Source: an uncultured Campylobacter sp.
Lineage (GTDB): Bacteria; Campylobacterota; Campylobacteria; Campylobacterales; Campylobacteraceae
Reading direction: 5' to 3'
DNA: 38,829 bases
NCBI RefSeq assembly: GCF_938045775.1
Contig: NZ_CALIBH010000134.1
Coordinates: forward strand, 1-38,829
The position numbers were made by a program, and so were the translations under genes. Each line of letters starts with the position of its first letter. Within the stretch, counting starts at the first letter, position 1. The notes under the pieces are model-generated. The model was not told where the DNA came from and did no database searches. It saw only the letters and a list, made by a program, of their open reading frames with translations. Below are positions 7,794 through 14,750 of the stretch, in pieces.

Positions 7794-9989
7794 ATGTTTG
7801 ATCTAAACTTAGAGGATATTTTTACCGTAGGCGCCTTTGAATACGCGCTAAAAAGATTAAAGCGCACCGCTTTGGGGCTTGACGGACTTAGCGCGGAAGA
7901 TATTTGTTCGAACGTATTTTATGCTGAGCTAAAGAGCGAAATTTTTAATCTTTCATATTCGCCTCAGCCCTTAAAACGAGCCTTTATCCCCAAAGAAAAC
8001 AAAGACGAGCTTCGTAAGCTCGCCGTGCCCTCGCTAAAAGATAAATTTGCGCAAAATATCCTCACTCGCGAGCTTTCAGGCTATTTTGATAAAAGCTTTT
8101 CAAACCGCTCTTATGCTTATCGAAGCGGCAAATCCTACGCCAATGCAATTTATCGTGCTCGCGATTTTTTTAAAATTTTCAGCTTTGCCGTCAAAACCGA
8201 CATCAAAGATTTCTTTGAAAATATCGATCACGAAAAATTGCTTGAAATTTTACGCGCAAATATCCGTGACGCTCGTATCATTAGGCTCATTGAGCTTTGG
8301 ATCAAAAACGGAATTTTTGAGCGCTTTGATTACCGCGCTCATGCAAGAGGCGTTCATCAAGGAGACGTCCTAAGCCCGCTGTTTTCGAATATCTACCTAA
8401 ATCAAATGGATAAATTTTTAGAAAACTCGGGCGTAGAATTCGTCCGATACGCCGATGATTTCGTTATGTTTTTTGCTTCATATGAAGCCGCCGAGAGAGG
8501 GCTCGCGCGCCTGAAAGATTTTTTAAAAACCATAAGCTTATCTCTAAACGAAGCCAAAACCTCCATTCACGGAAAAGATAGCGAATTTGTCTTTTTGGGC
8601 GTAAGCTTTGAAGGTGCAAATTTAAGCATCGGCGAGGAAAAATTTAAGCGCATTCTAGCCAAGCTCGCAAGCTCTGCCAAAAAGCAGGCGATAAGCCAAA
8701 GCGTAGAAAATTTAAACGCCTATGTGTATCATCTAAAAGCCATTTCGCTTAAGCTTTTCTCGCCTTCGCAAAAAGATAGGTTTTGCTTGCATTTTGGCGA
8801 GGTCGTAACGAGCCTAATACGCAGATTTCTAAAAACCGCAGACAAGCGGACGCTAGCAGAAGCCTTAATCAACCTAAACTTCCCCTACGAGCTAGGCAAA
8901 ACGGTTAGAAAGGCTAAAATTCTAACCTACTTCAAAAACGCCAAGCGTCCCGCCGTCAAATCCGTCCAAAACGCCCTTGAGGCTAAAAAGCGCGAATACC
9001 TAAAAACCTTCTCGCAAAGCTCCGTCATCCACATTACGACGCCGTTTTATTTTTTAGCTTTGTCTCAAGGCAAATTTGTCCTAAAAGACAAAGGCGTTAT
9101 CAAGCATAAATTCCCTATAAATCAAATTTCGCAAATCATCATTAATGCGCAAATTTCACTCAGTTCCGCCGTCATCAAAGAGTGCGCCAAAAAGAAAATT
9201 TCCATAAATTTCATCGACGAAAAGACCAATCTCAGCTACGCCACGCTCATTAGCGCAAATTCCGCCATCTCTAAAACCGCCGCTTCGCAAATTTCACTGC
9301 TAAAGACCAAAAGACCGCTCCGTATCGCTCAGCAGTTCATCATCGGTAAGCTAAAAAATCAGATCAACTATCTAAAATATCTAGGCAAATACCATAAAAA
9401 TCTAGGCGACGAAATTAAAGCGATGCAAGAAATTTTAAAGCTCCGCGTCCCTGGCGCCGCAAGCGTAAGCGAGCTTATGGGCTTTGAAGGAAGCGCCGCA
9501 AACTCCTACTGGCAGGCTATCGCAAAGGCGATCGACTACGAGTTTGGCTTTAGCGCTCGAGTGACGCAGGGCGCTACCGACATTGTAAATTCTGCCCTAA
9601 ACTACGGCTACGCGATTCTTTATTCAAAAATTTTAAAATCCATTGCCGCCGCAGGTTTGTCGCCGCATGTATCCTATCTGCACGCGCTTGATGAGCAAAA
9701 GCCCACTCTCGCCTTCGATCTCATCGAGGAATTTCGAGCCTTCATCGTCGATCGCGCCGTAATCTCGATGGTCAATAAAAACGAGCCCTTTGAGATAAAA
9801 GACGGGCTCCTATCTGTCGCAACTAGGCAAAATATCGCCAAAAACGTAAATGAAAAGCTCTTCGCTTGCACGCAGTACAGAGGCGAACAGCTAAAAGCGC
9901 AGGATATCATAGATAGGCAAGCCTACGCCTTAAAACGCGCCGTAACCCAAAACGAAAAATATAAGCCTTTCATCGGGAGATTTCAATGA
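7794..9989 (+). CDS. cas1: Reverse transcriptase-Cas1 fusion
   Basis: A 731-residue fusion for spacer acquisition, potentially from RNA. Residues 20-280 are a reverse transcriptase of group II intron type: D136 in KTDIKDFF, the block RGVHQGDVLSPLFSNIY (185-201), and the catalytic YADD at 219-222. All three catalytic aspartates (D136, D221, D222) are present. Residues about 410-731 are Cas1: the metal ligands are E565 in ELMGFEGSAANSYW, H630 in SYLHALDE, and the acidic patch DLIEEFR (642-648). Both halves look intact, so activity is plausible. A SD (AAGGAGG) is 6 bases before the ATG. The 3' end overlaps cas2 by 4 bp. RT-Cas1 proteins normally accompany type III systems, and remnants of one lie 3.8 kb downstream. 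Confidence 0.93.
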   Translation: MFDLNLEDIFTVGAFEYALKRLKRTALGLDGLSAEDICSNVFYAELKSEIFNLSYSPQPLKRAFIPKENKDELRKLAVPSLKDKFAQNILTRELSGYFDKSFSNRSYAYRSGKSYANAIYRARDFFKIFSFAVKTDIKDFFENIDHEKLLEILRANIRDARIIRLIELWIKNGIFERFDYRAHARGVHQGDVLSPLFSNIYLNQMDKFLENSGVEFVRYADDFVMFFASYEAAERGLARLKDFLKTISLSLNEAKTSIHGKDSEFVFLGVSFEGANLSIGEEKFKRILAKLASSAKKQAISQSVENLNAYVYHLKAISLKLFSPSQKDRFCLHFGEVVTSLIRRFLKTADKRTLAEALINLNFPYELGKTVRKAKILTYFKNAKRPAVKSVQNALEAKKREYLKTFSQSSVIHITTPFYFLALSQGKFVLKDKGVIKHKFPINQISQIIINAQISLSSAVIKECAKKKISINFIDEKTNLSYATLISANSAISKTAASQISLLKTKRPLRIAQQFIIGKLKNQINYLKYLGKYHKNLGDEIKAMQEILKLRVPGAASVSELMGFEGSAANSYWQAIAKAIDYEFGFSARVTQGATDIVNSALNYGYAILYSKILKSIAAAGLSPHVSYLHALDEQKPTLAFDLIEEFRAFIVDRAVISMVNKNEPFEIKDGLLSVATRQNIAKNVNEKLFACTQYRGEQLKAQDIIDRQAYALKRAVTQNEKYKPFIGRFQ

Positions 9990-10258
9990 ATTTAATCATC
10001 TGCTACGACGTTTGCAAAACTAAGCGTCGCAACAAACTTGCCGCTTTGCTGGAAGGCTACGGGCTGCGGGCGAACTACTCGGTATTTGAGCTAGACGTCT
10101 CCGAGCGCGAATACGTCCTCATAAAAGATCGCATCGCCCGCATCATTGAGCCCAAAACCGACAAAGTCCTATTCTACCGCATCTGCAAAACTTGTATGGC
10201 TAAAAGCGAGAGCCTGGGCGAAGGCGAGATCTTTCGCTCTCCTGATACCTACGTCTAA
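9986..10258 (+). CDS. cas2: Cas2
   Basis: Ninety-residue Cas2 of the adaptation complex, which bridges two Cas1 dimers. The start MNLIICYDVCKTKRRNKLA has the ferredoxin-like first strand and the conserved Asp (D8). The rest fits Cas2 (ALLEGYG-x-R-x-NYSVFEL-x-VSE, then VLFYRICKTC), with the usual length. Its ATG overlaps the stop of RT-Cas1 (ATGA), so the two are translationally coupled. Confidence 0.9.
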   Translation: MNLIICYDVCKTKRRNKLAALLEGYGLRANYSVFELDVSEREYVLIKDRIARIIEPKTDKVLFYRICKTCMAKSESLGEGEIFRSPDTYV

Positions 10259-10283
10259 GCCCCCATTTTTAGGGATTTGATTT

Positions 10284-10316
10284 TCGGACTTTTTCAAATT
10301 CTAAAAGTCCGATTTT
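10284..10316 (+). terminator. Rho-independent terminator after cas2
   Basis: A perfect 10-bp stem, TCGGACTTTT / AAAAGTCCGA, with a 9-base loop, followed by TTTTAG, 25 bases after the cas2 stop. It separates the cas transcript from the leader and array. Confidence 0.75.
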
Positions 10317-10690
10317 AGCGTGCTTTAATATTTTACTAAGTTTCAAAATGTCCGCAAAGCTCAAATTTCGCTCGCGCCAAAAACCCTTTCTCGGACTTCC
10401 GCTATTTAGCCTATTTTTAAAGTCCCATTTTTAGGGCTTTTTGCGTTTGCGGAATTTAGCAGAAATTCGAAAAAGCCTAAAATTTTAATTTTTGCGTTTA
10501 GATTTTCGGACTTTTGTGCTTGCTCAAAGACGCTTAAATCCGTACTTTTAAGCCCGCCCTAAGCAAAAACCTCGAAATTTGAAATTAATTTTTCGCCCCT
10601 TTCTCGGACTTTTTCGCGTTTTGTGATATAATGGCGCTCGCAAATAGTTCTTTAAAAACTCATTGTCAATTTTAATGCGGTTTTTGGGCT
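10317..10690 (+). promoter_or_regulatory. CRISPR leader region with internal repeats
   Basis: AT-rich non-coding stretch between the cas2 terminator and the first repeat. It contains repeated short motifs: TCGGACTT at 10391-10398, TCGGACTTTT at 10506-10515 and 10604-10614 (another copy is the terminator arm at 10284), and CCCATTTTTAGGG at 10424-10436 (first copy at 10262-10274). Its location next to the intact repeats, opposite the degenerate end, identifies it as the leader. The array promoter lies within it. Confidence 0.7.
10627..10632 (+). promoter_or_regulatory. Candidate -10 element of the CRISPR array promoter
   Basis: TATAAT in TTTTGTGATATAATGG, 58 bases before the first repeat. Transcription to the right gives crRNAs whose repeat part ends in ATTGAAAC, the usual 5' handle. 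Confidence 0.6.
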
Positions 10691-11614
10691 ATTTGATTAG
10701 AATTTCCCCGATCTAGGGGATTGAAACATTAAAACGGATGGGATATACTTGTGAGCAGGGGTAGTATTTGATTAGAATTTCCCCGATCTAGGGGATTGAA
10801 ACTAGCAAATGCAGCTTTGATGCGCCATTTCTCCTTTAATTTGATTAGAATTTCCCCGATCTAGGGGATTGAAACATTGACTTTTTCAACGACTTTTACA
10901 CTTTTCACCATTTGATTAGAATTTCCCCGATCTAGGGGATTGAAACGGAAGGGGCTTGTCCTTATCTATCATTTCGGCCGTGGAGTTCTATTTGATTAGA
11001 ATTTCCCCGATCTAGGGGATTGAAACACTCCACGTTTCAGGCAAAAAGGTGCTTGCCAAATTTAATTTGATTAGAATTTCCCCGATCTAGGGGATTGAAA
11101 CAAGAAGAGTTTAAACACTTTCTTCATTTTTTTCTCCTTTAATTTGATTAGAATTTCCCCGATCTAGGGGATTGAAACCCGATTTGACGGCTTCAACTAT
11201 GACAAAATTTTTGTCAAAATTTGATTAGAATTTCCCCGATCTAGGGGATTGAAACCTAAATCCCAAGTGTCTATTCTATCGCCAAGTTGCGCTACTATTT
11301 GATTAGAATTTCCCCGATCTAGGGGATTGAAACTATAATTCACCGTTTATTTCTATTGCGCAATTGAATCTATTTGATTAGAATTTCCCCGATCTAGGGG
11401 ATTGAAACTCCGAAAGGTCGTAATCATGCCAGTCCTCATCATAGATGAGATTTGATTAGAATTTCCCCGATCTAGGAGATTGAAACAAAACCCAAGGCTG
11501 CATTCTCATTACAGAAATTATAATTTGATTAGAATTTCCCCGATCTAGGGGATTGAGACAAACGGGTTTTGCCTCGGCTGATGCTGTGTGATCACGCTGA
11601 TTTGATTAAATTTC
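10691..11614 (+). CRISPR. CRISPR array: 12 full 37-bp repeats plus degenerate end repeat, 12 spacers
   Basis: The repeat begins ATTTGATTAGAATTTCCCCG and ends TAGGGGATTGAAAC (37 bp). TCCCC pairs with GGGGA around a 6-base loop. Repeats start at 10691, 10766, 10839, 10910, 10990, 11065, 11142, 11219, 11297, 11372, 11450 and 11523. Spacers are 34-43 bp. Repeat 11 has one change (GGAG for GGGG), repeat 12 another (GAGAC for GAAAC). A thirteenth copy at 11600 keeps only its first 15 or so bases with one base lost. Decay at the right end places the leader at left, next to cas2. The 3' tag and adjacent RT-Cas1 and Cas6 point to a type III-like array. Confidence 0.97.
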
Positions 11615-11663
11615 AAGATATACGACTAAAATTTAATGGATTGTTTAAAAGCACTCCGTAAAT

Positions 11664-11707
11664 TGACAGAATTTGACAACTAAACTCCTTATAATCACGC
11701 TCAAAGT
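11664..11707 (+). promoter_or_regulatory. Promoter block, copy 1 of a duplicated module
   Basis: Contains TGACAGAATTTGACA, then TATAAT at 11690-11695, then TCAAAGT. The same 44-base arrangement recurs without gaps at 13410-13453 (32 of 44 bases identical). Each copy lies just after a degenerate terminal CRISPR repeat and before a gene with a signal sequence. Spacing between TTGACA-like boxes and TATAAT is not the ideal 17 bases. Confidence 0.55.
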
Positions 11708-11781
11708 TGATATGGCGGGTTTGAATTCTATGAATAATTTTGTTATTTTTCGAAAAAGAATTTTAAAACAAAGGAGAAAGT

Positions 11782-12387
11782 ATGAAAATTTTGTTTAAAG
11801 CACTTTTGATTGGTTTAGTCGGAGTTATATTTTCCGGTTGTTTTATAGTAATGCCGCCTGATAAAGAAACAGTAATGGCTCAGCAACTAGATGTTTGGTG
11901 TATCCTTAGAGAGAATAAGGATAAGGAAAAATTTGAAGATGGTAAGCGTAAAGCAAAATTATTTTCGGATAAGTCCAAATATGGAGATAAAATCCAAATT
12001 GCTCCAAGGGGAGAATATAGTATTTCAATGATAGATAGATCATTTAATGATGATAACTATCCGGGGTTATATTGGAGAGAGTATGGCTTGGTATATAAGC
12101 CCGTTACTTGTGATAGAGAAAATAAAAAACTCAATATGGTTGTAGAGATTACGCCTCATAAAGTTAAATCTCAAAATGAGAGGGAAAATATAAAAGGGGA
12201 TGCCTATGATTTTATTAGATCGCTTAAAGAAAAAGTGGCTAAATCAGTTTACTCATCTAAAGAAATCGGCGAGCTAATGGAGCTTGGTTCATCACTCGAT
12301 TTAATTTTTATTGATTATGAAACAAGAAAAGAGATCGATAAAAGTACTTATGATTTTGCGGGTTACAAAGCGTATAATGAAAAGTAG
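11782..12387 (+). CDS. Predicted lipoprotein, unknown function
   Basis: A 201-residue protein with a lipoprotein signal: MKILFKALLIGLVGVIFSGC, lipobox IFSGC with lipidated C20. The mature part is charged (many K, E, D), with two more Cys (C35 in DVWCILREN and one in PVTCDRENKK) that could form a disulfide. I do not recognise the family. A good AAAGGAGAAA ribosome site precedes the ATG. The gene is AT-rich compared with cas1 upstream and sits between the CRISPR array and the type III remnant, behind a promoter block that is duplicated near 13410. A role in defence is only suggested by position; cargo of a mobile segment is equally possible. Confidence 0.6.
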   Translation: MKILFKALLIGLVGVIFSGCFIVMPPDKETVMAQQLDVWCILRENKDKEKFEDGKRKAKLFSDKSKYGDKIQIAPRGEYSISMIDRSFNDDNYPGLYWREYGLVYKPVTCDRENKKLNMVVEITPHKVKSQNERENIKGDAYDFIRSLKEKVAKSVYSSKEIGELMELGSSLDLIFIDYETRKEIDKSTYDFAGYKAYNEK

Positions 12388-12551
12388 GTATAAGTTCAAC
12401 TACCTGACAATTGATTATCGAGTATTCGCCGCGAGAGTTAAATAAGATAGCTAATTTTTGCTTTGCTTCAATTGGAAGGCGATGCAACGGATAGAATAGC
12501 CAGCTTTTTAAATTGCCAGATTGTTTATAAATTTAAAGGAAGGAAAATGTT

Positions 12552-13214
12552 ATGAGAGCTATGAGAACATTGTTTTTAGTATTGATTGCACTATTTTTGG
12601 CGAGTTGCATAGAACCGGATCCGGAAAGCTACTATGGAAGGGTTAATAGAAAAGATGAGTTTACGACTAACTTTCAAAGTAGAAGGCTTGCCAATGAGCT
12701 AATCGTCTTATTTGATATGGGCGAAAAATCTCAATATGGAAACGATTACTTTGATAATTCGCTTAAGATAGCCGATTACGAAAACGATGTAAAGCTTTCG
12801 GAAGTTAAAAGCTTTTTAGCTTCAAAAGGAGCTGCGCCGTTACGCGTTTATGAGCGCGCAGTTAAGAGTAGCGGTAAAAATAAGTTCAAAAGGTATTCGG
12901 GCAGGCTGAATGCCGAAGTCGCTTCTATCGTTCCTTTCGACACTCAGTTTCGAAAAGCGCAAAAGAACTGCTTTGATGGCACTTCCCTATGCTTATTTAA
13001 CGAATTTCCTTTGCTAACCGAAACGGACGTGGAAGGAGATATGGCTTCAATGATGATAAATTTTGTTGAAGTAAAATCGGCTTTCAACAACTATAAAGAT
13101 GGCTTTACGCCGGTAAAGATTACCATCCATACTGCAACTTACACTGGAGCAAAGCTCAATGCTATCTTAAGTAAAATTCCGAAAAAAGCATTTGAAAATA
13201 ATGAGTTAAACTAA
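12552..13214 (+). CDS. Predicted lipoprotein, unknown function
   Basis: A 220-residue protein with a lipoprotein signal (MRAMRTLFLVLIALFLASC, lipobox FLASC). The mature part starts IEPDPESYYG and is mixed charged, with a Cys pair at NCFDGTSLC that may form a disulfide loop. The start at 12552 follows an AAAGGAAGGAAA ribosome site; an in-frame ATG at 12561 is an alternative. I do not recognise the family, and it is not visibly related to the lipoprotein upstream. It lies 165 bases after that gene and may share its transcript. Confidence 0.6.
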   Translation: MRAMRTLFLVLIALFLASCIEPDPESYYGRVNRKDEFTTNFQSRRLANELIVLFDMGEKSQYGNDYFDNSLKIADYENDVKLSEVKSFLASKGAAPLRVYERAVKSSGKNKFKRYSGRLNAEVASIVPFDTQFRKAQKNCFDGTSLCLFNEFPLLTETDVEGDMASMMINFVEVKSAFNNYKDGFTPVKITIHTATYTGAKLNAILSKIPKKAFENNELN

Positions 13215-13291
13215 ATAAGAGAGTCGGATGAATGAGGTAGAATGGATTAATAAATACGGCTTTTGCTAGGAATGGTTTTAGGTAGCGAGGA

Positions 13292-13382
13292 ATTCGGTTA
13301 GAATTTCCCCTATCTAGGGGATTGTTCCTCTTTGCACCCAAAATTTTCAATCTACCCTCCCCTGATTTAATTAAAATTTCCC
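13292..13382 (+). CRISPR. Relic of a second CRISPR array (one repeat, one spacer-length gap, a partial repeat)
   Basis: 13292-13328 matches the main array's 37-bp repeat at 31 of 37 positions, including the GAATTTCCCC and ATCTAGGGGATTG blocks. After 36 bases, exactly a spacer length, 13365-13382 matches the first 18 bases of the repeat with two changes (ATTTAATTAAAATTTCCC) and then diverges, like the terminal repeat at 11600. This looks like the trailer end of an eroded array next to the cas10 remnant. Confidence 0.8.
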
Positions 13383-13409
13383 TCTCATTTTTCAAGGTTT
13401 CCCCTTGGC

Positions 13410-13453
13410 TGACAGAATCTGACACTATGGCTCACTATAATTGCGTTCAAAGT
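13410..13453 (+). promoter_or_regulatory. Promoter block, copy 2 of a duplicated module
   Basis: TGACAGAATCTGACA, TATAAT at 13436-13441 and TCAAAGT in the same spacing as at 11664-11707. A short hairpin (GTCGG / CCGAC) follows. It probably drives the small secreted ORF and the type III accessory operon. Confidence 0.55.
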
Positions 13454-13493
13454 CGGAGGTAAAACGCCGACGAGATCAATTAAAGGGGTTGTA

Positions 13494-13721
13494 ATGAAAA
13501 AGATTGTGTTGTCGCTAGCAGAGGCTGGAGTTATGAGTGGCGCTTTGGCGCAAGAAGTGCCGAATTTAGCCAATATCGCGCCGAGCAATTGCGGCTCATA
13601 TGTCCCTACGCTCGATTTTTACGCCAAAGGCAAGGATATAACGGACAATATGTCTTTTGCGGTAGGACTAGACAATAAATTCGGGCTAGCTCGAGGCATC
13701 GCTTTGGCTAGTTCATTTTGA
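13494..13721 (+). CDS. Small exported protein, possibly truncated
   Basis: Seventy-five residues starting with a signal-peptide-like stretch (MKKIVLSLAEAGVMSGALAQ, likely cut after ALA). The remaining 55 residues (including NCGSYVPTLDFYAKGKD and a Gly-rich end) show no domain I recognise. An AAAGGGG ribosome site precedes the ATG. The signal has a charged Glu in its hydrophobic core, unusual for a working signal. It could be the remaining 5' end of a longer outer-membrane or secreted protein whose rest was lost in the event that also removed most of cas10, 70 bases downstream. Confidence 0.45.
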   Translation: MKKIVLSLAEAGVMSGALAQEVPNLANIAPSNCGSYVPTLDFYAKGKDITDNMSFAVGLDNKFGLARGIALASSF

Positions 13722-13791
13722 GTAATTTTTCAAAAAATAATTTAAGTTTAGTTGCGATAAAATTTCAAAAATATAACACGAAGGGGGCGAG

Positions 13792-13953
13792 ATGGCTAAA
13801 TACCTATACGGCGCAAGTATCCAGGGTATACAAGAGTATATTTACGCCACTGGAAGCTGGAAAGAGCAAACAAAACAAAAGAAGCCCGAAAAAGATAGAG
13901 ACTATCAAGATACATTAAAGATAATGGCAATGCTTAAGGAATTTGAGAAATGA
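13792..13953 (+). pseudogene. cas10: cas10 remnant: N- and C-terminal ends joined by internal deletion
   Basis: A 53-codon frame with a GGGGG ribosome site. It begins MAKYLYGASIQGIQEYIYAT, which matches my memory of Cas10/Cmr2-type N-termini (YLYGAS-x-QGIQ-x-FIF-x-T). It then passes abruptly into EQTKQKKPEKDRDYQDTLKI and ends MAMLKEFEK. Full Cas10 is commonly 600-1000 residues, so the HD, palm and GGDD regions are gone. Its TGA overlaps the next gene's ATG, the coupling expected if the original 3' end of cas10 was kept. So most of the gene appears to have been removed by an in-frame or near in-frame deletion. No Csm/Cmr RAMP genes are nearby. The alternative is a small unrelated peptide gene that resembles Cas10 by chance. 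Confidence 0.65.
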
Positions 13954-14747
13954 CGCATTATGAAAAAAGAAATTTACAAAAAATAGTTGCCTCTCTTTTG
14001 GGAAGCTCCCTTTTGGAGCGCAAAGCATTTATTATTATAGTCGGCGTATTGCTATTTTTCGCTTGGTTGCCGGATGGAATGTCATCGCTACTAGATAAAA
14101 TTTTCGGTGGTGAAATTTTAGAATGGAGCGCCAAAGACGGCACTATGCTGGTTCAAATTTTGGGCTCCCTATTAATTTTTTGTGAAATCAAACGGATAAT
14201 TCCCAAAAGCATTCCGAATGTCGATATAGATATAAATGATATGCCTAAGAGGGCTAAAGTTTTGGTGCTATTTTTAAGTAAAAATAATAGTGAAATGGAA
14301 GAAATTTTAAAATTTAAAACTATCGATGAGTATGGAAGAAATAATTATAGGATGCCACTAAAAGCGATAGATTACCACAAACAAAGGCTTAAAAAGATTA
14401 TAGTCGCTTGTTCTGAAAAATCCCACGGCGATAGAGATAAATTTTTAAAATGCGTGCAAAATCTCTTTGGCAAGGAGCTTGCGGATATGGTAAATATGCG
14501 ATATATAAAGAATTTTGAAGATGCTAATAAAAGCGTCTATAAATTTTTAGAGAGCGTATATAACCAGCTTAAGCAAGAGGGCTTTATGGAGGACGACGTC
14601 GTATTTGACGTTACTGGTGGGCAAAAAGCGGTAAGCATAGCCGGAGCGATGTTTGCGATACCGAACGATAGGCACTTGCAATACGTTTCTACGAGCGATT
14701 ATACCGTTAGGCATTATGATTTAACTTATATACAAAACGAGGAGTAA
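13950..14747 (+). CDS. Membrane-anchored CARF-domain protein (Cam1-like)
   Basis: A 265-residue type III accessory protein. Two hydrophobic segments near the N-terminus (about 27-45 and 65-82) anchor it in the inner membrane. From about 100 the soluble part is a CARF-like Rossmann fold, with first strand AKVLVLFLS and the ligand-binding signature DVTGGQKAVSIAGA (220-233), which in CARF proteins contacts cyclic oligoadenylate. A TM-CARF layout is known for Cam1, a cyclic-oligoadenylate-gated membrane effector that depolarises the cell; here there are two hydrophobic segments, so it may be a relative and not the same protein. It overlaps the cas10 remnant and is followed 3 bases later by a Csx1-like gene. 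Without Cas10, its activator would have to come from elsewhere. Confidence 0.75.
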   Translation: MTHYEKRNLQKIVASLLGSSLLERKAFIIIVGVLLFFAWLPDGMSSLLDKIFGGEILEWSAKDGTMLVQILGSLLIFCEIKRIIPKSIPNVDIDINDMPKRAKVLVLFLSKNNSEMEEILKFKTIDEYGRNNYRMPLKAIDYHKQRLKKIIVACSEKSHGDRDKFLKCVQNLFGKELADMVNMRYIKNFEDANKSVYKFLESVYNQLKQEGFMEDDVVFDVTGGQKAVSIAGAMFAIPNDRHLQYVSTSDYTVRHYDLTYIQNEE

Positions 14748-14750
14748 AAG

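Noticed and set aside
10691..11599. All spacers being open in some frame on the reverse strand as proof of RNA origin
   Set aside because: Segments of 34-43 bases are open in one of three frames most of the time by chance, and 11 of 12 are also open on the forward strand. Only the two ribosome-site spacers are informative.
11664..11695. A classical -35/-10 promoter with TTGACA
   Set aside because: The two TTGACA-like boxes are 21 and 11 bases from TATAAT, neither near 17; only the -10 and the repeated block are claimed.
13718..13918. A 66-codon open frame overlapping the cas10 remnant
   Set aside because: It lacks a ribosome site and a recognisable pattern, and the other frame (13792-13953) has both a Cas10-like start and stop-start coupling with the CARF gene.
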